Below are positions 39,601 to 47,986 of a stretch of DNA of 64,000 nucleotides, one piece after another; positions within the stretch are counted from its first letter, which is position 1; the number at the start of each line of letters is the position of its first letter. The DNA lies in contig OZ023214.1 in assembly GCA_963995525.1 (NCBI GenBank), positions 42,961,998 through 43,025,997 of the forward strand, written 5' to 3'. This DNA comes from Escarpia spicata (lineage: Eukaryota; Annelida; Polychaeta; Sabellida; Siboglinidae). A program made the position numbers and the translations under genes. The notes beneath the pieces are model-generated. The model saw only the letters and a program-made list of their open reading frames with translations, had not been told where the DNA came from and did not search any database.

Positions 39601-40449
39601 CATAGATAGACAGACGTGTTTATTTTCCCAATATTATAACTGTACAGTAGTATATAAATAAAGTATACATGTATAATGTAACGATACAATGCAAATGTTA
39701 TTATAATATATTTTTCATATATTTACAGAGTGACAGTCATGAATAGTAGTATAGTTGCTCTGTCTTATAAACTGCCATGTATTTGCGGTTATATATTTTC
39801 AGTGTGTTTTTGTTTTGTGCAATAGGTTCGAACAATGTACATTGTACTCAATGTTACATGAAATATGGGTCAAAATATGGTACTATGTTACATTAACAGA
39901 AACTGCCACTGGTAAACCATTCGTTCAAGAAGGGTGGGAAGCCTGTATTGACACTGACGTGGGCAACAGACGCTACTCATAAGCATGTCGTTGAACAACC
40001 AATCAGCATCTTCTCTGTTGTCACATGTGTGCTGAAGGCCGACGCACAACCTTTGAAATGGACAGTAAGTAACCAGTTCTGTATACTAACATGTCTATTT
40101 GTTGAGGTGCTCCTAGAAAATAGGTTGTTTATGTGAGTACACTGATATATATTGACAGTTTATATTGAACAAAAAATTGCAGGTTATAAATATAGTTCAG
40201 TAAATACACTATCTAAACAGCACATGTATGCAAGTTCATTGGATATTGACAAAACAGACCGAATAATGTGTGAACTGATCACAGTCAGTGATTATGTTAT
40301 GTAACAGTCACGTCAGACCAGTTTCAGTTGCCTGGATGAATCGAGTCTATGCTAAGCAGCACACAGTTAAACGGAACTTGTTTATCGTGTTGTGCCTCTT
40401 TCAGGCTGTCATCAAGCATCCAGATGATGCAGACACAGGTGGCAAGTGA
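11580..40449 (+). CDS. DIS3L2: DIS3-like exonuclease 2 (DIS3L2), 25 coding exons, complete coding region
   Basis: Processive 3'-5' exoribonuclease of the RNB family that degrades oligouridylated RNAs such as pre-let-7 in the cytoplasm. Exons: 11580-11705, 11858-11973, 12358-12458, 14303-14349, 15206-15271, 15889-15942, 17630-17731, 18743-19135, 20177-20324, 20910-20994, 22158-22257, 23263-23416, 24590-24702, 25507-25614, 26896-26964, 30293-30400, 30901-31037, 32207-32330, 32635-32694, 33632-33721, 34438-34585, 36618-36748, 39041-39145, 39900-40064, 40405-40449. All junctions are GT-AG with compatible phases. The sum is 2895 nt, 964 residues plus stop, versus about 885 in human; the surplus is in the N-terminus and the exon-8 linker. 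Order: basic tail, two cold-shock domains, RNB, S1. The RNB acidic motif [11 protein letters not shown] (residues 479-489) and the signature [12 protein letters not shown] (795-806) are intact. There is no PIN domain, as expected for DIS3L2 and unlike DIS3. I chose ATG 11580 because it follows the acceptor; an in-frame ATG at 11604 is an alternative. Confidence 0.95.
12548..13725. mobile_element. TIR-bounded non-autonomous DNA element in DIS3L2 intron 3
   Basis: The left end GGAGACCGGGGCACGATGC and the reverse complement of the right end GGAGACCGGAGCACTATGC are imperfect terminal inverted repeats. TATAGT flanks both sides (12542-12547 and 13726-13731). Further inward, GGGGCACCATGCTGAG-type motifs also recur in inverted form. 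No transposase ORF is visible, and the superfamily is not determined. Confidence 0.6.
15206..17731 (+). CDS. DIS3L2: DIS3L2 exons 5-7: first cold-shock/OB domain
   Basis: Residues 131-204. Diagnostic family blocks are [36 protein letters not shown] and [18 protein letters not shown] followed by LLPKDEW. The first OB fold helps funnel RNA to the RNB active site. All three exons are multiples of three (66, 54, 102 nt), so skipping any one would keep frame. Confidence 0.93.
15290..15590 (+). repeat. tRNA-derived SINE, family A (diverged full-length copy)
   Basis: A tRNA-like head (GTGTCATGGTTAGAACATC as A box, GGTTTTGAGTCC as degenerate B box) is followed by the family-A body: GAATGCTTCCAAAGAAGTTG, AAGTCTGTCGGGGAGTG, GAGCAGTCCTACGG. 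The same order occurs at 62533-62853 and, shorter, at 37716-37884. Confidence 0.65.
15943..17629. other. DIS3L2 intron 6, no recognised element
   Basis: AT-rich. ORFs at 16031-16273 and 16549-16847 match no family I recognise. A more GC-balanced stretch at 16720-17250 has no coding signature. Confidence 0.4.
17800..18000. repeat. Interspersed repeat with inverted arms
   Basis: GGCTGTCTTCATCAGACC at 17901-17918 is answered by an inverted arm at 17958-17979 containing GTCTGATGAAGACAGCT. The left part (GAGGTTCATCAGCCTGGATG, then a T-rich tract) also resembles 19438-19540, and the GAAGACAGCTGAAA motif recurs near 20077, so a dispersed family is likely. Type unknown. Confidence 0.45.
18316..18380. 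repeat. CA microsatellite with CATGCATG edge
   Basis: (CA)n of more than 15 units followed by CATGCATGCATG, in DIS3L2 intron 7. A (TTAC)n tract lies close by at about 18625-18660. Confidence 0.9.
18743..19135 (+). CDS. DIS3L2: DIS3L2 exon 8: long unstructured linker between cold-shock domains
   Basis: Largest exon (131 codons, residues 205-335), phase 0 on both sides. It is rich in Asp, Ser, Thr and Lys and has no predicted fold by eye. In vertebrate DIS3L2 the same position holds an acidic, serine-rich insertion. It joins exon 7 (ending DEWK) to exon 9 ([15 protein letters not shown]), matching the family's order. Motifs such as [11 protein letters not shown] suggest phosphorylation or short linear motifs, but this is inference. 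Confidence 0.88.
19570..19965 (-). repeat. tRNA-derived SINE, family B
   Basis: Reverse complement starts with a tRNA-like head (GCAGTGGTTAGCACATCCAC, GGCATGCCAGCGCACTCAG) and continues into a body with CACTGAGG, AGTGACCACCCTCAGTGCC and an end near AACAACTAGAAA. The plus-strand copy at 38648-38935 has the same order. Confidence 0.7.
19978..20052. repeat. 16-bp tandem repeat
   Basis: Almost five perfect copies of ACTACCGTGTCCTGTT, 125 bases upstream of DIS3L2 exon 9. Confidence 0.95.
20177..22257 (+). CDS. DIS3L2: DIS3L2 exons 9-11: second cold-shock domain
   Basis: Residues 336-446. Family blocks: [67 protein letters not shown]. The DHRVPRI and [13 protein letters not shown] segments are nearly invariant in DIS3L2. 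Phases run 1, 2, 0 across the three exons, which fixes the donors at 20325 and 20995. Confidence 0.94.
21062..21780. repeat. Interspersed repeat shared with 37300-38280
   Basis: The first part (AATAAAAACC, TTACATCTTCCTGTATATTTC, TGACGTCAGAGGC, TTTCAATACATTCACAGCATG) matches the reverse complement of 37990-38280. The next part (AGAGGAACAACCATTTATTT, AACAAGACAAGC) matches 37330-37600 directly. The 3' part (GGAAGAGCTGCACAATTTAG) again matches the reverse complement near 37980. A composite or foldback family is likely; type unknown. Confidence 0.5.
21800..22085 (-). repeat. Diverged LINE-A 3' end
   Basis: Parallels 27213-27470 in order (GTTTTTAAACATAATC, GTTCCATTCATTTATAG, AATTGAGAAAAAATG, TTTTCATACGTATTCAATAT) with many substitutions, so it is an old copy of the family whose younger copies lie at 27.1 and 44.1 kb. 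It ends about 70 bases before exon 11. Confidence 0.7.
22560..22950 (+). repeat. Hairpin-bearing repeat family H, copy 1
   Basis: Contains an inverted pair GAAATGTGGGCTCT and AGAGTCCACATTTC about 75 bases apart around CTCAGTCACAGGCCTGGC, then AATAAACGTCATCCATTTGG and a tail ending in TTGCATAAATGG. The same order recurs at 24820-25000, 26400-26712 and, inverted, 50025-50270. Confidence 0.7.
23263..34585 (+). CDS. DIS3L2: DIS3L2 exons 12-21: RNB catalytic domain
   Basis: Residues 447 to about 817. Motifs in order: [20 protein letters not shown] (metal-binding aspartates 479, 485, 487, 488), [113 protein letters not shown]. This is the full RNase II/R core, with exonucleolytic activity expected. 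Exon 21 ends in phase 1 inside ...RLLAAAIG at the donor CATAG then GTGAGTAGG, which is also the seed of the minisatellite that follows. The large intron after exon 15 carries a LINE on the opposite strand. Confidence 0.96.
24820..25000 (+). repeat. Repeat family H, copy 2 (lacks left hairpin arm)
   Basis: Begins at TGCTCAGTCACAGGCCTGGC and runs through GTAGAGTCCACATTTC and AATAAACAAACGTCATCC to a TTGCATAAATAA tail. The left stem arm is missing, so it cannot form the hairpin. Confidence 0.65.
26400..26712 (+). repeat. Repeat family H, copy 3
   Basis: Near-identical to the inverted copy at 50025-50270: TCTACTGTGATTACAGTAG, then GAAATGTGGGCTCTG ... TAGAGCCCACATTTC as perfect stem arms, then AATAAATGTCATTC and TGCTTGCATAAATG. 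The two closest copies are in introns of different genes. Confidence 0.75.
27099..29683 (-). mobile_element. LINE-A (APE endonuclease + RT non-LTR retrotransposon), 5'-truncated copy in DIS3L2 intron 15
   Basis: Minus-strand coding blocks: [17 protein letters not shown] and SSDHNQI (endonuclease), [20 protein letters not shown] and [15 protein letters not shown] (RT fingers/palm), [29 protein letters not shown] (catalytic), [20 protein letters not shown] (C-terminus). The 5' end stops at 29683, where similarity to the 44.1 kb copy ceases inside the endonuclease. A frameshift near 28320-28345 splits the RT. A TGA at 27698-27700 stands where the other copy has CGA. The 3' end carries GCCATCCAGAAAATTACTC and a short TTAACAAGAT tandem, as in CR1-like elements. 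No clear target duplication. Confidence 0.92.
30539..30840. repeat. Three to four tandem copies of a roughly 90-bp unit
   Basis: GATGGTATTTTATTTAG starts units at 30545, 30631 and 30720, with a truncated fourth near 30814, i.e. periods of 86-94 bases. Each unit continues with CTAAAAGTT and ACTTGCCA. The array ends about 60 bases before the DIS3L2 exon 17 acceptor. Confidence 0.85.
31170..31350. repeat. GT-rich microsatellite tract
   Basis: Irregular (GT)n with GCGTGCGT and GCATGTG variants in intron 17. The ORFs it creates on both strands are low complexity. Confidence 0.85.
31360..31530 (-). repeat. Old LINE-A 3' end fragment
   Basis: AACAAGATCGAGAAAGACTG then CCATCCAGATAATTA, with GTCAGCTTTGTTTTTAAACA further on, parallels the 3' terminus at 27110-27250 with strong divergence. 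Confidence 0.55.
31605..32060 (+). repeat. Family-A SINE bodies (two partial copies)
   Basis: 31618-31745 carries GGCTGGATGCTTCCCAGAGA and GTCTGCCAGGGAGTAAAGTG. 31987-32060 carries GTAAAGCGCTTTGAACAGTC and GGACTCGATACTGCGC. Both lack the tRNA head. Confidence 0.65.
34586..36190 (+). repeat. DIS3L2: 51-bp minisatellite derived from the DIS3L2 exon 21 / 5' splice-site junction
   Basis: About 32 tandem units directly abut exon 21. Each full unit holds a copy of the last ~30 bases of the exon (ATGGTCCACCGACTCC, CTTGCTGCAGCCATAG) followed by the first ~20 bases of the intron (GTGAGTATGTTTGTGTTGTC). Units near the exon are shorter and diverged; those from about 35490 on are nearly uniform at 51 bp. 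The sense frame encodes repeated copies of the DIS3L2 segment [11 protein letters not shown], or [11 protein letters not shown]. About 18 units keep TAGGTGAGTATG, a good donor consensus. Because 51 is divisible by three, a 254-residue sense ORF and a 447-residue antisense ORF appear; both are by-products. Reading from exon 21 through the authentic donor meets TAG at once. Confidence 0.97.
36618..40449 (+). CDS. DIS3L2: DIS3L2 exons 22-25: end of RNB and S1 domain
   Basis: Residues 817-964. Blocks: [17 protein letters not shown] (end of RNB), [20 protein letters not shown] with [15 protein letters not shown] (S1 strands), [32 protein letters not shown], and a short tail ending DDADTGGK with TGA at 40447. 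Exon 22's acceptor (ATGTTGCAG) lies about 430 bases beyond the minisatellite. The C-terminus is shorter than in human, lacking the acidic extension. Confidence 0.95.
36790..37115 (-). pseudogene. Non-LTR RT C-terminal fragment
   Basis: Minus-strand [20 protein letters not shown] followed by a decayed tail with Trp/Arg-rich motifs matches the C-terminus of the LINE class seen at 3620-4440. It lies about 40 bases downstream of exon 22. Confidence 0.6.
37300..38280. repeat. Inverted pair of an interspersed repeat with a SINE between
   Basis: 37325-37600 (plus) and 37960-38280 (minus) both contain the GCACTTT(C/G)AATACATTCACAGCATG core of the family seen at 21062-21780, in opposite orientation. 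The family-A SINE (37716-37884) and a CACACATG tract (37605-37690) lie between the arms. Confidence 0.55.
37716..37884 (+). repeat. tRNA-derived SINE, family A, with intact Pol III boxes
   Basis: GAGGTAGCACAGTGGTAAGA fits a tRNA A box and GGGTTCGAATCC is a perfect B box. The body continues with GGTCTGCCAGGGAGTAAAGT, GAGCGCTTTGAACAGTTCTG, GAGGACTG and a GCTATATAAG end. No acceptor-stem pairing is kept, so it is a SINE, not a tRNA gene. Confidence 0.8.
38648..38935 (+). repeat. tRNA-derived SINE, family B
   Basis: Head GGCTAGTGTAATGGTTAGCA then CATCCACCTGGCATGCCAGC; the B box is decayed. Body CACTGAGGATAAGAAGCACC, CCACCCTCAGTGCCAGC, ending ACTGGAAACAACTAG. Opposite orientation to 19570-19965. 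It ends about 100 bases before exon 23. Confidence 0.75.
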
Positions 40450-42098
40450 CCTCAGACTGTGATGAGCCACACCATCAAACCAGTTATGTAACCAACAGCA
40501 ACTCTACGGCCATACAGATCCTGCACAAGACGTCGTCTCACAAATGCCTCTCAGCAGCACTTTTTGTATCTGTCCTTCCTCATGGTTCCGTTGTACAGAG
40601 GTGAGGTCCAGCTCATACCGCTGCATGTTATTTCCCTCCACTGCTCCCTATCAGCTGTCCCCCCTTCTACTATTCTTCTTCCCGAGGCCATGATGTTTCT
40701 CCACCTCTGTTGTCTTCAGTACTCTGTCTGCATCCATTCTTAGCAAGTGCCCTGCCTTCATCATCCAGCTAATGTCATCAGAAAAATGCCTCTCAGTGGT
40801 ACTTTATACACATGTGTGGTCGTTTTAGATCCTTGTCAATTCCAGTTGGGGGCTGGTTTTTTAAATGGATGTTTTCTTCGTATTGTATAATATTACATCC
40901 ATCCGGGTGCCTCAAAGGTGTAGATGAACAATCATTCCTGAAATGACATCTCGCACTGTCATGTTGAAAATACCCAGGAAAGTTTCCATGACAATCTCTG
41001 CTGATTAATTCTTCTAACAAGCATTCATGAAGACGTATGATAGCGATAATTGCCAACAGGTAAATACTAGAATAGGTATGTGACACCTTACTTCTGGTCA
41101 TCAAGAAGCTGGGGATATACTCCTGAGAAGGTCCATCCATCTGGAGGTTGCCAATGGATTGTACATACATCATCTGTTGTTTATTAACTTCCTACCAAGA
41201 AGGCAGCATGTCCAATAACAAGTGCTCATAAGCATGTGCGCAACAGTGCATTCGTTAAAAGTCAATATTTGTTGTACAACTGTATTTGAAGTGTTTGATT
41301 GGCTTGATCTTCAAGACTCGTTAGAAAGTGCCATAGCAGTAACCATGCAGAATGAAAACGAGTCTGAGATGCTATGAAAGTAACTGGGCTGTGATGTTGC
41401 ACAGTGACTTTGTTGATTTTATATATTTAGTGATGTACGTTGACTTCACAGCTGATTTGTTTATCTTTAATGTGTGCTTGTACATGTTGTAAATATTTGC
41501 TTCTGGTGACGTTAGAGCCGTAAAAATACTAACAAAAATAGACACAAAGGGAAATTGCTGGTCACTATTTTGAGTCCTGCCATTTTACATTATTTTTAAT
41601 GACTGGGGTCACTAATGGTAAATAAAATTTTAATGACATTTACACTTTTATGCTGGGTAAAAAACTAAAATACATGGCAACTTTGTATTAAATTATGTTA
41701 GAAGTTATTATTTCTTCTGGTTAAATTTATTATTTTGACAGTGTTCTGATTAATGCAGAATCATTACAATGTATAAAAACAATTTATGTGTTGTTTAAGA
41801 AATTAAATAAATACCAGACAATTTTGGTAACTTAAAATATTGATGCACCACATCTTAACTTGCTGCTTGTTTCACTCTTGTGTTCACTGTTTTTAAGACA
41901 AAAATGTACAAATATTAATTTTGGGTGATAATAACAGCATTACTAAACTTAGTATGTAGTGCAATGTATAGAGAGAAGAAAATATTAACATAGATTCTTG
42001 TTTATAGTATTATATGTTGTGTGAGCCCAGGCATTATCTTTACATGTTGATATGTTGCGTAAACAACATCATGACATGTGGAATACTGCCAATTGTAT
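40450..42098 (+). other. DIS3L2: DIS3L2 3' UTR and downstream flank
   Basis: AT-rich, non-coding. Candidate polyadenylation signals AATAAA at 41631-41636 and 41806-41811. A weak RT-like C-terminal remnant can be read on minus at 40580-40790 (AGHLLRMDADRVLKTTE, then ADREQWREI), heavily decayed. Confidence 0.4.
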
Positions 42099-42101
42099 TA
42101 T

Positions 42102-42956
42102 ATCAAAAATAGATAAGCGAGCGAAAAATGATTAACTGTCAAACACGTTCTAAAAATGCCTTTTTAATGATTGCTAGTACCAATACGGTTCGTCGGATCC
42201 CAACAATATTGATGTAATTTGAAAGTTTAAGCTTTCTGCTATTCAAACATATAAATGGTTTCCTGATAATTATTCCTAAAATTGACTGAAAACGGACCTA
42301 CAACCGGGCCCGTTCCGGTGTCTTAGACACTGCGAACTATGTTGTTTCGTCGACACAGTTCACCAATCTACCGATTGAGGCACCACTATCTGATTTCATG
42401 GTATAAGCTCCACCCACTTTCAAACGGCTGCTAAAATTACATACGTGAAGTAGGCGTGACGTCACAATCACGTATATCAACCAACCAATGCAACGAATTT
42501 AGACCCGTTGTGTGGCGTACTTTATTGTGACGTCACGCCGACGTAGAGATATATCGGTTTCGTTGCGATCAAAGCACATCAGTTTCGCCGCGGTTTAAAA
42601 GTGGGTGGAGCTTATCACATGAAATCAAGAAATGATGAAGTGCGCATGTCTGAACCTATGCAAATGAGGAAAACAGCGCCGCAATCGGAAGACTAGTGTA
42701 CTGAGTACCCGCCGCCAACATCGTTCGGAACCGTGCAGAACACCGAAAACGGCATGATTGTAGGTCCATTTATCTGTGTTCTTTGAACGGTTACCGGGAA
42801 ATCTAGATGTCGCTAGAATAACAAAAAGTGCATCCTTTCAAATGATACCAAGATCTTCGGGACAGGACGAGCCGTTAGGGTGCTAGCGACCGTAGAATTT
42901 CATGTTTTAGACGTGTTCTGAGTTGTTCATTTTTCGCTCGCTTATCTATTTTTGAT
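42102..42956. mobile_element. Foldback MITE with long TIRs
   Basis: Left end ATCAAAAATAGATAAGCGAG and the inverted right end are identical for over 30 bases and continue imperfectly (CAAACACGTTCTAAAA against CAGAACACGTCTAAAA; further in, GGACCTACAA and CGGTGT). A TAT direct repeat flanks the element (42099-42101, 42957-42959). 855 bp, no ORF. Superfamily unassigned. Confidence 0.8.
42391..42627. mobile_element. Nested hairpin element inside the MITE
   Basis: TGATTTCATGGTATAAGCTC then CACCCACTTT on the left is answered by the inverted GTGGGTGGAGCTTATCACAT then GAAATCA on the right. Inner arms GGCGTGACGTCACAAT also pair with ATTGTGACGTCACGCC. The whole 237 bp is close to a palindrome and holds two TGACGTCA CRE-type sites. 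Confidence 0.75.
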
Positions 42957-43374
42957 TATATGTATAAAACAACCCATGGATTCATGTTTCCTTCCTTTTA
43001 AGCATAAGGCCTACACAAACCTATAAAACTGGGATCTCATGAATACGTGCACTTGTATTTAAGATGTTTGAGCAGTTTTTGTTTGTTTTGTTTGCTTGAT
43101 CTATTATTAATGCTTCCCTTTTGAACTCATCGTATCTATCTATTTAATCTACTCATTGGTTATGTCGGTCACCAATCTATACATTGTTTAACTCGTAAGT
43201 GCAATGTCACATTGCCTCATGAGTGTTTTGTTCAACAGAAGTACTGACATGTATACATTTTTATTAAATGGTGTATGATTTTATTTCAACTTTGTGTTAC
43301 CCGCGTGAATGAGGAAATGGTCTAATTTGAATTAATTAGGCTACTTTTATTAAAGTCAGGCAGACGGCCTCGTC

Positions 43375-44050
43375 ATTTTTAGTCCTTTGGCCGTAGGTCC
43401 AATGGACTATTGCCATCACTCTGCGTCCGCTGTTAGCTGCCGTATCTCAGAAACCGTTCAGCAACTTTTTCTCTAATTTTGCATAGATATATCTTAGGGC
43501 ACTGCCACTATGCACGTGAAATCTGTATTTGATTGAATCATTCTAAGGGCCTCCAAGGACCCCAAAACTGGTAAAAATGTAACCTTTTGCCTATTTTTTC
43601 AAAAACTGTTCAGCAACTTTTTCTCTATTTTTGCATATACATTTCATGTGGTAGTGTCACTGTACACAATAAATCTGTATTTGTTTGAATCATTCTAAGG
43701 GCACCTAATGAACCCCACAAAAAAGACCCCAAAACTGGTAAATTTTCACATTTTCCCTATTTGTCAAAAACTCTTCATTACCTTTTCTCTAATTTTGCAT
43801 AGACATTTCATGTGGTAGAGCAACTGTACACAATAAATCTGTATTTGATTGAATCATTCTAAGGGCACCAAAGGTCCCCTAAAATGTCTAAATTGTCTGC
43901 TGCACCAGCAGATCTATCATGTTTGCAGTCCTTTTGTTCAACTAATCCCTTTTCCTACAACATCTGTCACACCTCACTGTGGTTGCCTGATGGGTGTGAC
44001 TAATTAGACTCCTGGACAGTTGTGCCTACATTCTAAGGGGTCATCCTGAA
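43375..44050 (+). repeat. Repeat with ~145-bp subrepeats, possible LINE-A 5' region
   Basis: Starts with a small dyad (GTCCTTTGGCCGTAGGTCC, then AATGGACTATTGCCATC). Three subrepeats follow, each with TTCAGCAACTTTTTCTC, AATTTTGCATAGA and TGTATTTGATTGAATCATTC. A second copy is at 62853-63310. Here it runs directly into the LINE-A coding region; whether it is that element's 5' UTR or the insertion target is undecided. Confidence 0.65.
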
Positions 44051-44096
44051 ACAACCAAATGTCAACCATCGGCAAAGAACAGCCTGGAAAACTGTT

Positions 44097-46178
44097 CTGA
44101 ATCAGGATATAAATGCATTTGTTTAAATGCAAGGAGCATAGTAAACAAAAGAAGTGAACTAAACATTATGGTAGAAGATATTGACCCTCACATAATAGGT
44201 ATAACCGAATCGTGGGCCACCACTGATATATCAGATGCTGAATTGGGACTAACAGGATATGTAATGTTTAGGAAAGATAGAATAGGAAGAAAGGGAGGTG
44301 GAGTTATTTTATATATTAAAGAATCTATCCAGGCTTATGAAATAAAATTAGAAAGAGAAGCAGATAGCGAAGAAGCTGTTTGGTGTAACATAGTTACAGG
44401 AAACTCAACGTTAACAGTTGGGTTAGTTTATCGAAGTCCAAACATAAGCATAGAAGAGAATGAAAAAATACAAAACGCTATAAGGGAAGTAAGCAAACGG
44501 AACTGTATTATTATGGGGGACTTTAACCATGGGCATATACAATGGAAATCTCTACAGAGTATGGGGAATGAGGACCACAAGTTTTTAGTTTTAGTACAAG
44601 ATAGTTTCCTTTCTCAACATGTGCTAGAACCAACCAGGGGAGAGAATGTGTTAGACTTAGTTTTGTCCTCACAGAAAGAATTAGTTGACAATGTCAAGAT
44701 ATGTGAGCCACTGGGGAGTAGTGATCACAACCAGATACATTTTACCATCAAAGTAAAATCAGAAAGGAATAGTAAAAAGCAGTATAGGAGAAATTTCTAC
44801 AAAGGAAGGTATAAGGACATGAGGAAATATTTAGCAAAGATAGACTGGAATAACACACTGAAGAATAAGACAGCAACCGAATGCTGGAATATCTTAAATA
44901 GTGAAATTAAGTGCATAGTCGATAAATTTGTACCTTTCAAAAAACAAGGGAAACGGTCTAAAAAGAAACACTTATCGAAAGAAGCCATTAGAAAAATTAA
45001 GTATAAACAAATGATGTGGAAGTCATATAGATGTACTGAAAATGATGAAGACTACAACATTTATAAAGAAGCACTTAATCAAGCTACAGCTGAAATTAGA
45101 AATTCAAAGAGAAGCTATGAAAAAAAATTTGCTAGTAATATAAAACATGACAGTAAGAGTTTTTATGCGTATATTCGAAGCAAACAGAAAGTTCAGGATA
45201 AGGTCGGTCCTCTAGAAGATAGTGCTGGAAATACAATATCAGAGGGATTCTTAATGGCAGAAGACCTAAATGAGTATTTTAGTTCAGTGTTTACCAGGGA
45301 AGATATTAGTTCACTGCCAGTACCAGAGGCTAAGTTCAAGGGGGCAGATTCAGACTATTTAGGACAGTTAGTTGTAACCTCGGAAATGGTAGCTAAGAAA
45401 ATAAGGGCTATGAAGGATAATAAATCACCTGGAGTGGACGGGATTCCGGGGGTACTGTTCTAAGTACTACTGTAAAAGAAAAGGACTTAGGGTTAACCAT
45501 TAGTGCTGATATGAAGGTTTCAGAGCAGTGCGGAATTGCAGCGTCAAAGGGAAATCAAATCCTTGGATTAATTAGGCGAAATATAGCGTATAAGAAAAAA
45601 GAATTAATAGTACCGCTGAACAAAACAATAGTGAGGCCTCATTTAGAATATTGTATACAAGCATGGAGGCCATATCGCAAGAAGGACATAGATATGCTAG
45701 AAAGAGTACAGAGGAGAGCGACTAAAATGATACCAAATCTGAGGGATCTTAGTTACGAAATACGCCTAAAAGAATGTGGTTTAACAACTCTAGAGACCAG
45801 GAGATTGAGAGGAGATCACATAGAAGTGTTTAAAATATTGAATGGTTATGAAAATATTGATAGAAACATTTTTTTCTCAGTTAAGAAAGATAGAAGGACC
45901 AGAGGACATGAAGCTACATTAGTAAAGGAGCAGTGTAGATTAGATATAAGAAAGTTCTCATTCTCACAAAGGACTGTAAATGAATGGAACAGATTATCTC
46001 CTGATTGTGTTGGTGCTAGTAGCGTGAATATGTTTAAAAATAAAATCGACACACACCTTAAAAAGGCGGGATACATGTAGATAAAAAGTATTGGACTCTC
46101 GATAAGCCAAAAGGCTTCCTTGTCCACCTGCCATCCAGAGTAATTTTCTGGATGGCAATCTTGTTAAATCTTGTTAAA
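44097..46178 (+). mobile_element. LINE-A copy 2, long 5' end, RT core deleted
   Basis: The frame opens near 44100 (CICLNARSIVNKRSELNIMV) and encodes the endonuclease: [50 protein letters not shown]. The first RT segment follows to [10 protein letters not shown] at 45448. There the sequence jumps to what is the RT C-terminal region in copy 1, with loss of about 800 bp including FADDT. The rest (45511-46080) is open, including CGA where copy 1 has TGA. The 3' end has CTGGATGGCAATCTTGTTAA, AATCTTGTTAAA. Near identity with copy 1 suggests recent activity. Confidence 0.92.
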
Positions 46179-47985
46179 GAGTTAACATAGTTCCGCTATA
46201 AGCAGGAAGGAAGTTTGTGAAATTTGTTATTCTTAGGCCACAGAAAAGTAATTCCCGGTTTCTCATCAATGCATGTATTTAAAAATATGTGCCACAACAT
46301 TGTATTTTCTATTATAATTATTCCTGTAAATGCAAGACGTGGTGCAATAAGTGAACAGTAGAAAACGTCAGTTTCTTTCTGTACCTGTCTACCTATGATA
46401 ACCATTTGTCCGCCCTGCTCACAATAAACATCACATGAATGATAAAAGAAAGATCACTGCCACTTAACAAGATTATTATTATTATTATAAAACTGCTCTG
46501 CTACTGCTTGGTGGACAGTTAATTAGTGGCTCAAGTTCAAATACATCAGCACGTTTTTTACACCTGCATGGTAGTTTCGGCTCAGTAGTGTGCTGGCAGC
46601 CACTAAACCTATATGCTTGTGTGAAAAGGATAGTTGGCAGAAGAACCAACTTCAAAGCACCATTGCATCCATTTAGCCAGGCATCAGTCACACTGTCCCA
46701 ATGTCTACTGCTATGTTTGTATATATAGGCTTAATGATCCCAATACACCAATCTGTTGGCACAATGTCAGATAGTAGAACTAGGTTAAACATCTTAACAA
46801 TAACTATAATTAGTTGTGGGGCTGTTTTTAAGTATTCATTTATAACATTATCAATCTGTCGTCTTAGTTTTACACATAAAGATATAATCTGGCATAACGT
46901 GATAAGTTTTGTAGCAGCACATTTGTACTTCCAGTGTATCATTGCAACATAACATACATACTGTGTGCCACATTTGAATGTCATGCATGTAATATTTCCA
47001 TGCAATCCATTTGCATAAATAATGTAAAACTTCAACAGCCGTTTTCTTCATTTTCACTTTTTGACCCCTACCATGTTCAGTGCTCCAAAACTTCGCCAAT
47101 TTTTGTAGCAGTCAGAATTTTTGAAACCGTATTAAGCACCCTACCCAACCTTTACAAGAATGTATGAAAACAATGTTACAATTTTTCCGACTTATCACTC
47201 ATTTGGTCAGCCGGAGTCACATATCGACGTATTAGTTCAAAGGACTTCAGCGCCTCTTGGCCCATTTTTTATATAATATTCTTGATACTAGAATCAATAT
47301 GTTGCAGGTTTACTGCTAAATACTAAATTGTATTTAGAAAGTCCATAGCTGTGTTTGCAATTTAAAAATTGCCCTGCAAAATTATAAACAAAACATTCAG
47401 ATTAATAAACACCTCTTTTTCAATTATAGCCACAAAACAAAAAAAACAAAACATGTTCAGCATGGTCACATGTCCACTTTCAGTTCTCATGAACTTCCTT
47501 TCCTGCCAGCAATTATTCCCTACCTGATATTGGTAGCAGAACAGACATCCTTGTTTTAAATGTTTTATTTTGTGCCACTGTCTTGGAGTAATCGCAAGTG
47601 GTAATTGCCAACCCAAAGTATCTTTTAAAACCAAACTCTGCAGCAAGATTGCCTGCTTACATTATTTATTTTGATGAACACCGTATTTGCAGTAGCACAT
47701 CGAAACTCAGTGGGACTTGCCTACCGGGTACATGCAATGAATACAAAACCACAAAATAGATGTCACATTTTTATTTTAAATGTACATTTATTCGACTAAT
47801 TTCAACTTGTCATTTTTCTTGCAGTATACTTTTATAACAATAAAAACAAGATCTGTCTTGAGATAAAAGATACTTTCCAAGTAATTCAGCTAATTATTTT
47901 GTCTTCAGAGTAACAGTTAAACAGAACCAACACTTTGACCTGAAAGACGGCGACCATTGATTTACAATGAACTCAGGGATACATT
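46179..47985. other. Spacer between LINE-A and the CNEP1R1 3' side
   Basis: AT-rich with no recognised exon or element. Several short ORFs on both strands look random. Confidence 0.4.
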
Positions 47986-47986
47986 A

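Noticed and set aside
39755..40136. ORFs at 39755 and 39948 as separate genes
   Set aside because: They are other frames of DIS3L2 exon 24 (39900-40064) with intron read-through.
42391..42627. microRNA precursor
   Set aside because: The palindrome is much longer than a pre-miRNA and has transposon-like ends; no basis for a mature arm.
44168..46080. Host gene encoding an endonuclease/RT-like protein
   Set aside because: Nearly identical copy in a DIS3L2 intron and a deleted RT core show that it is a retrotransposon.
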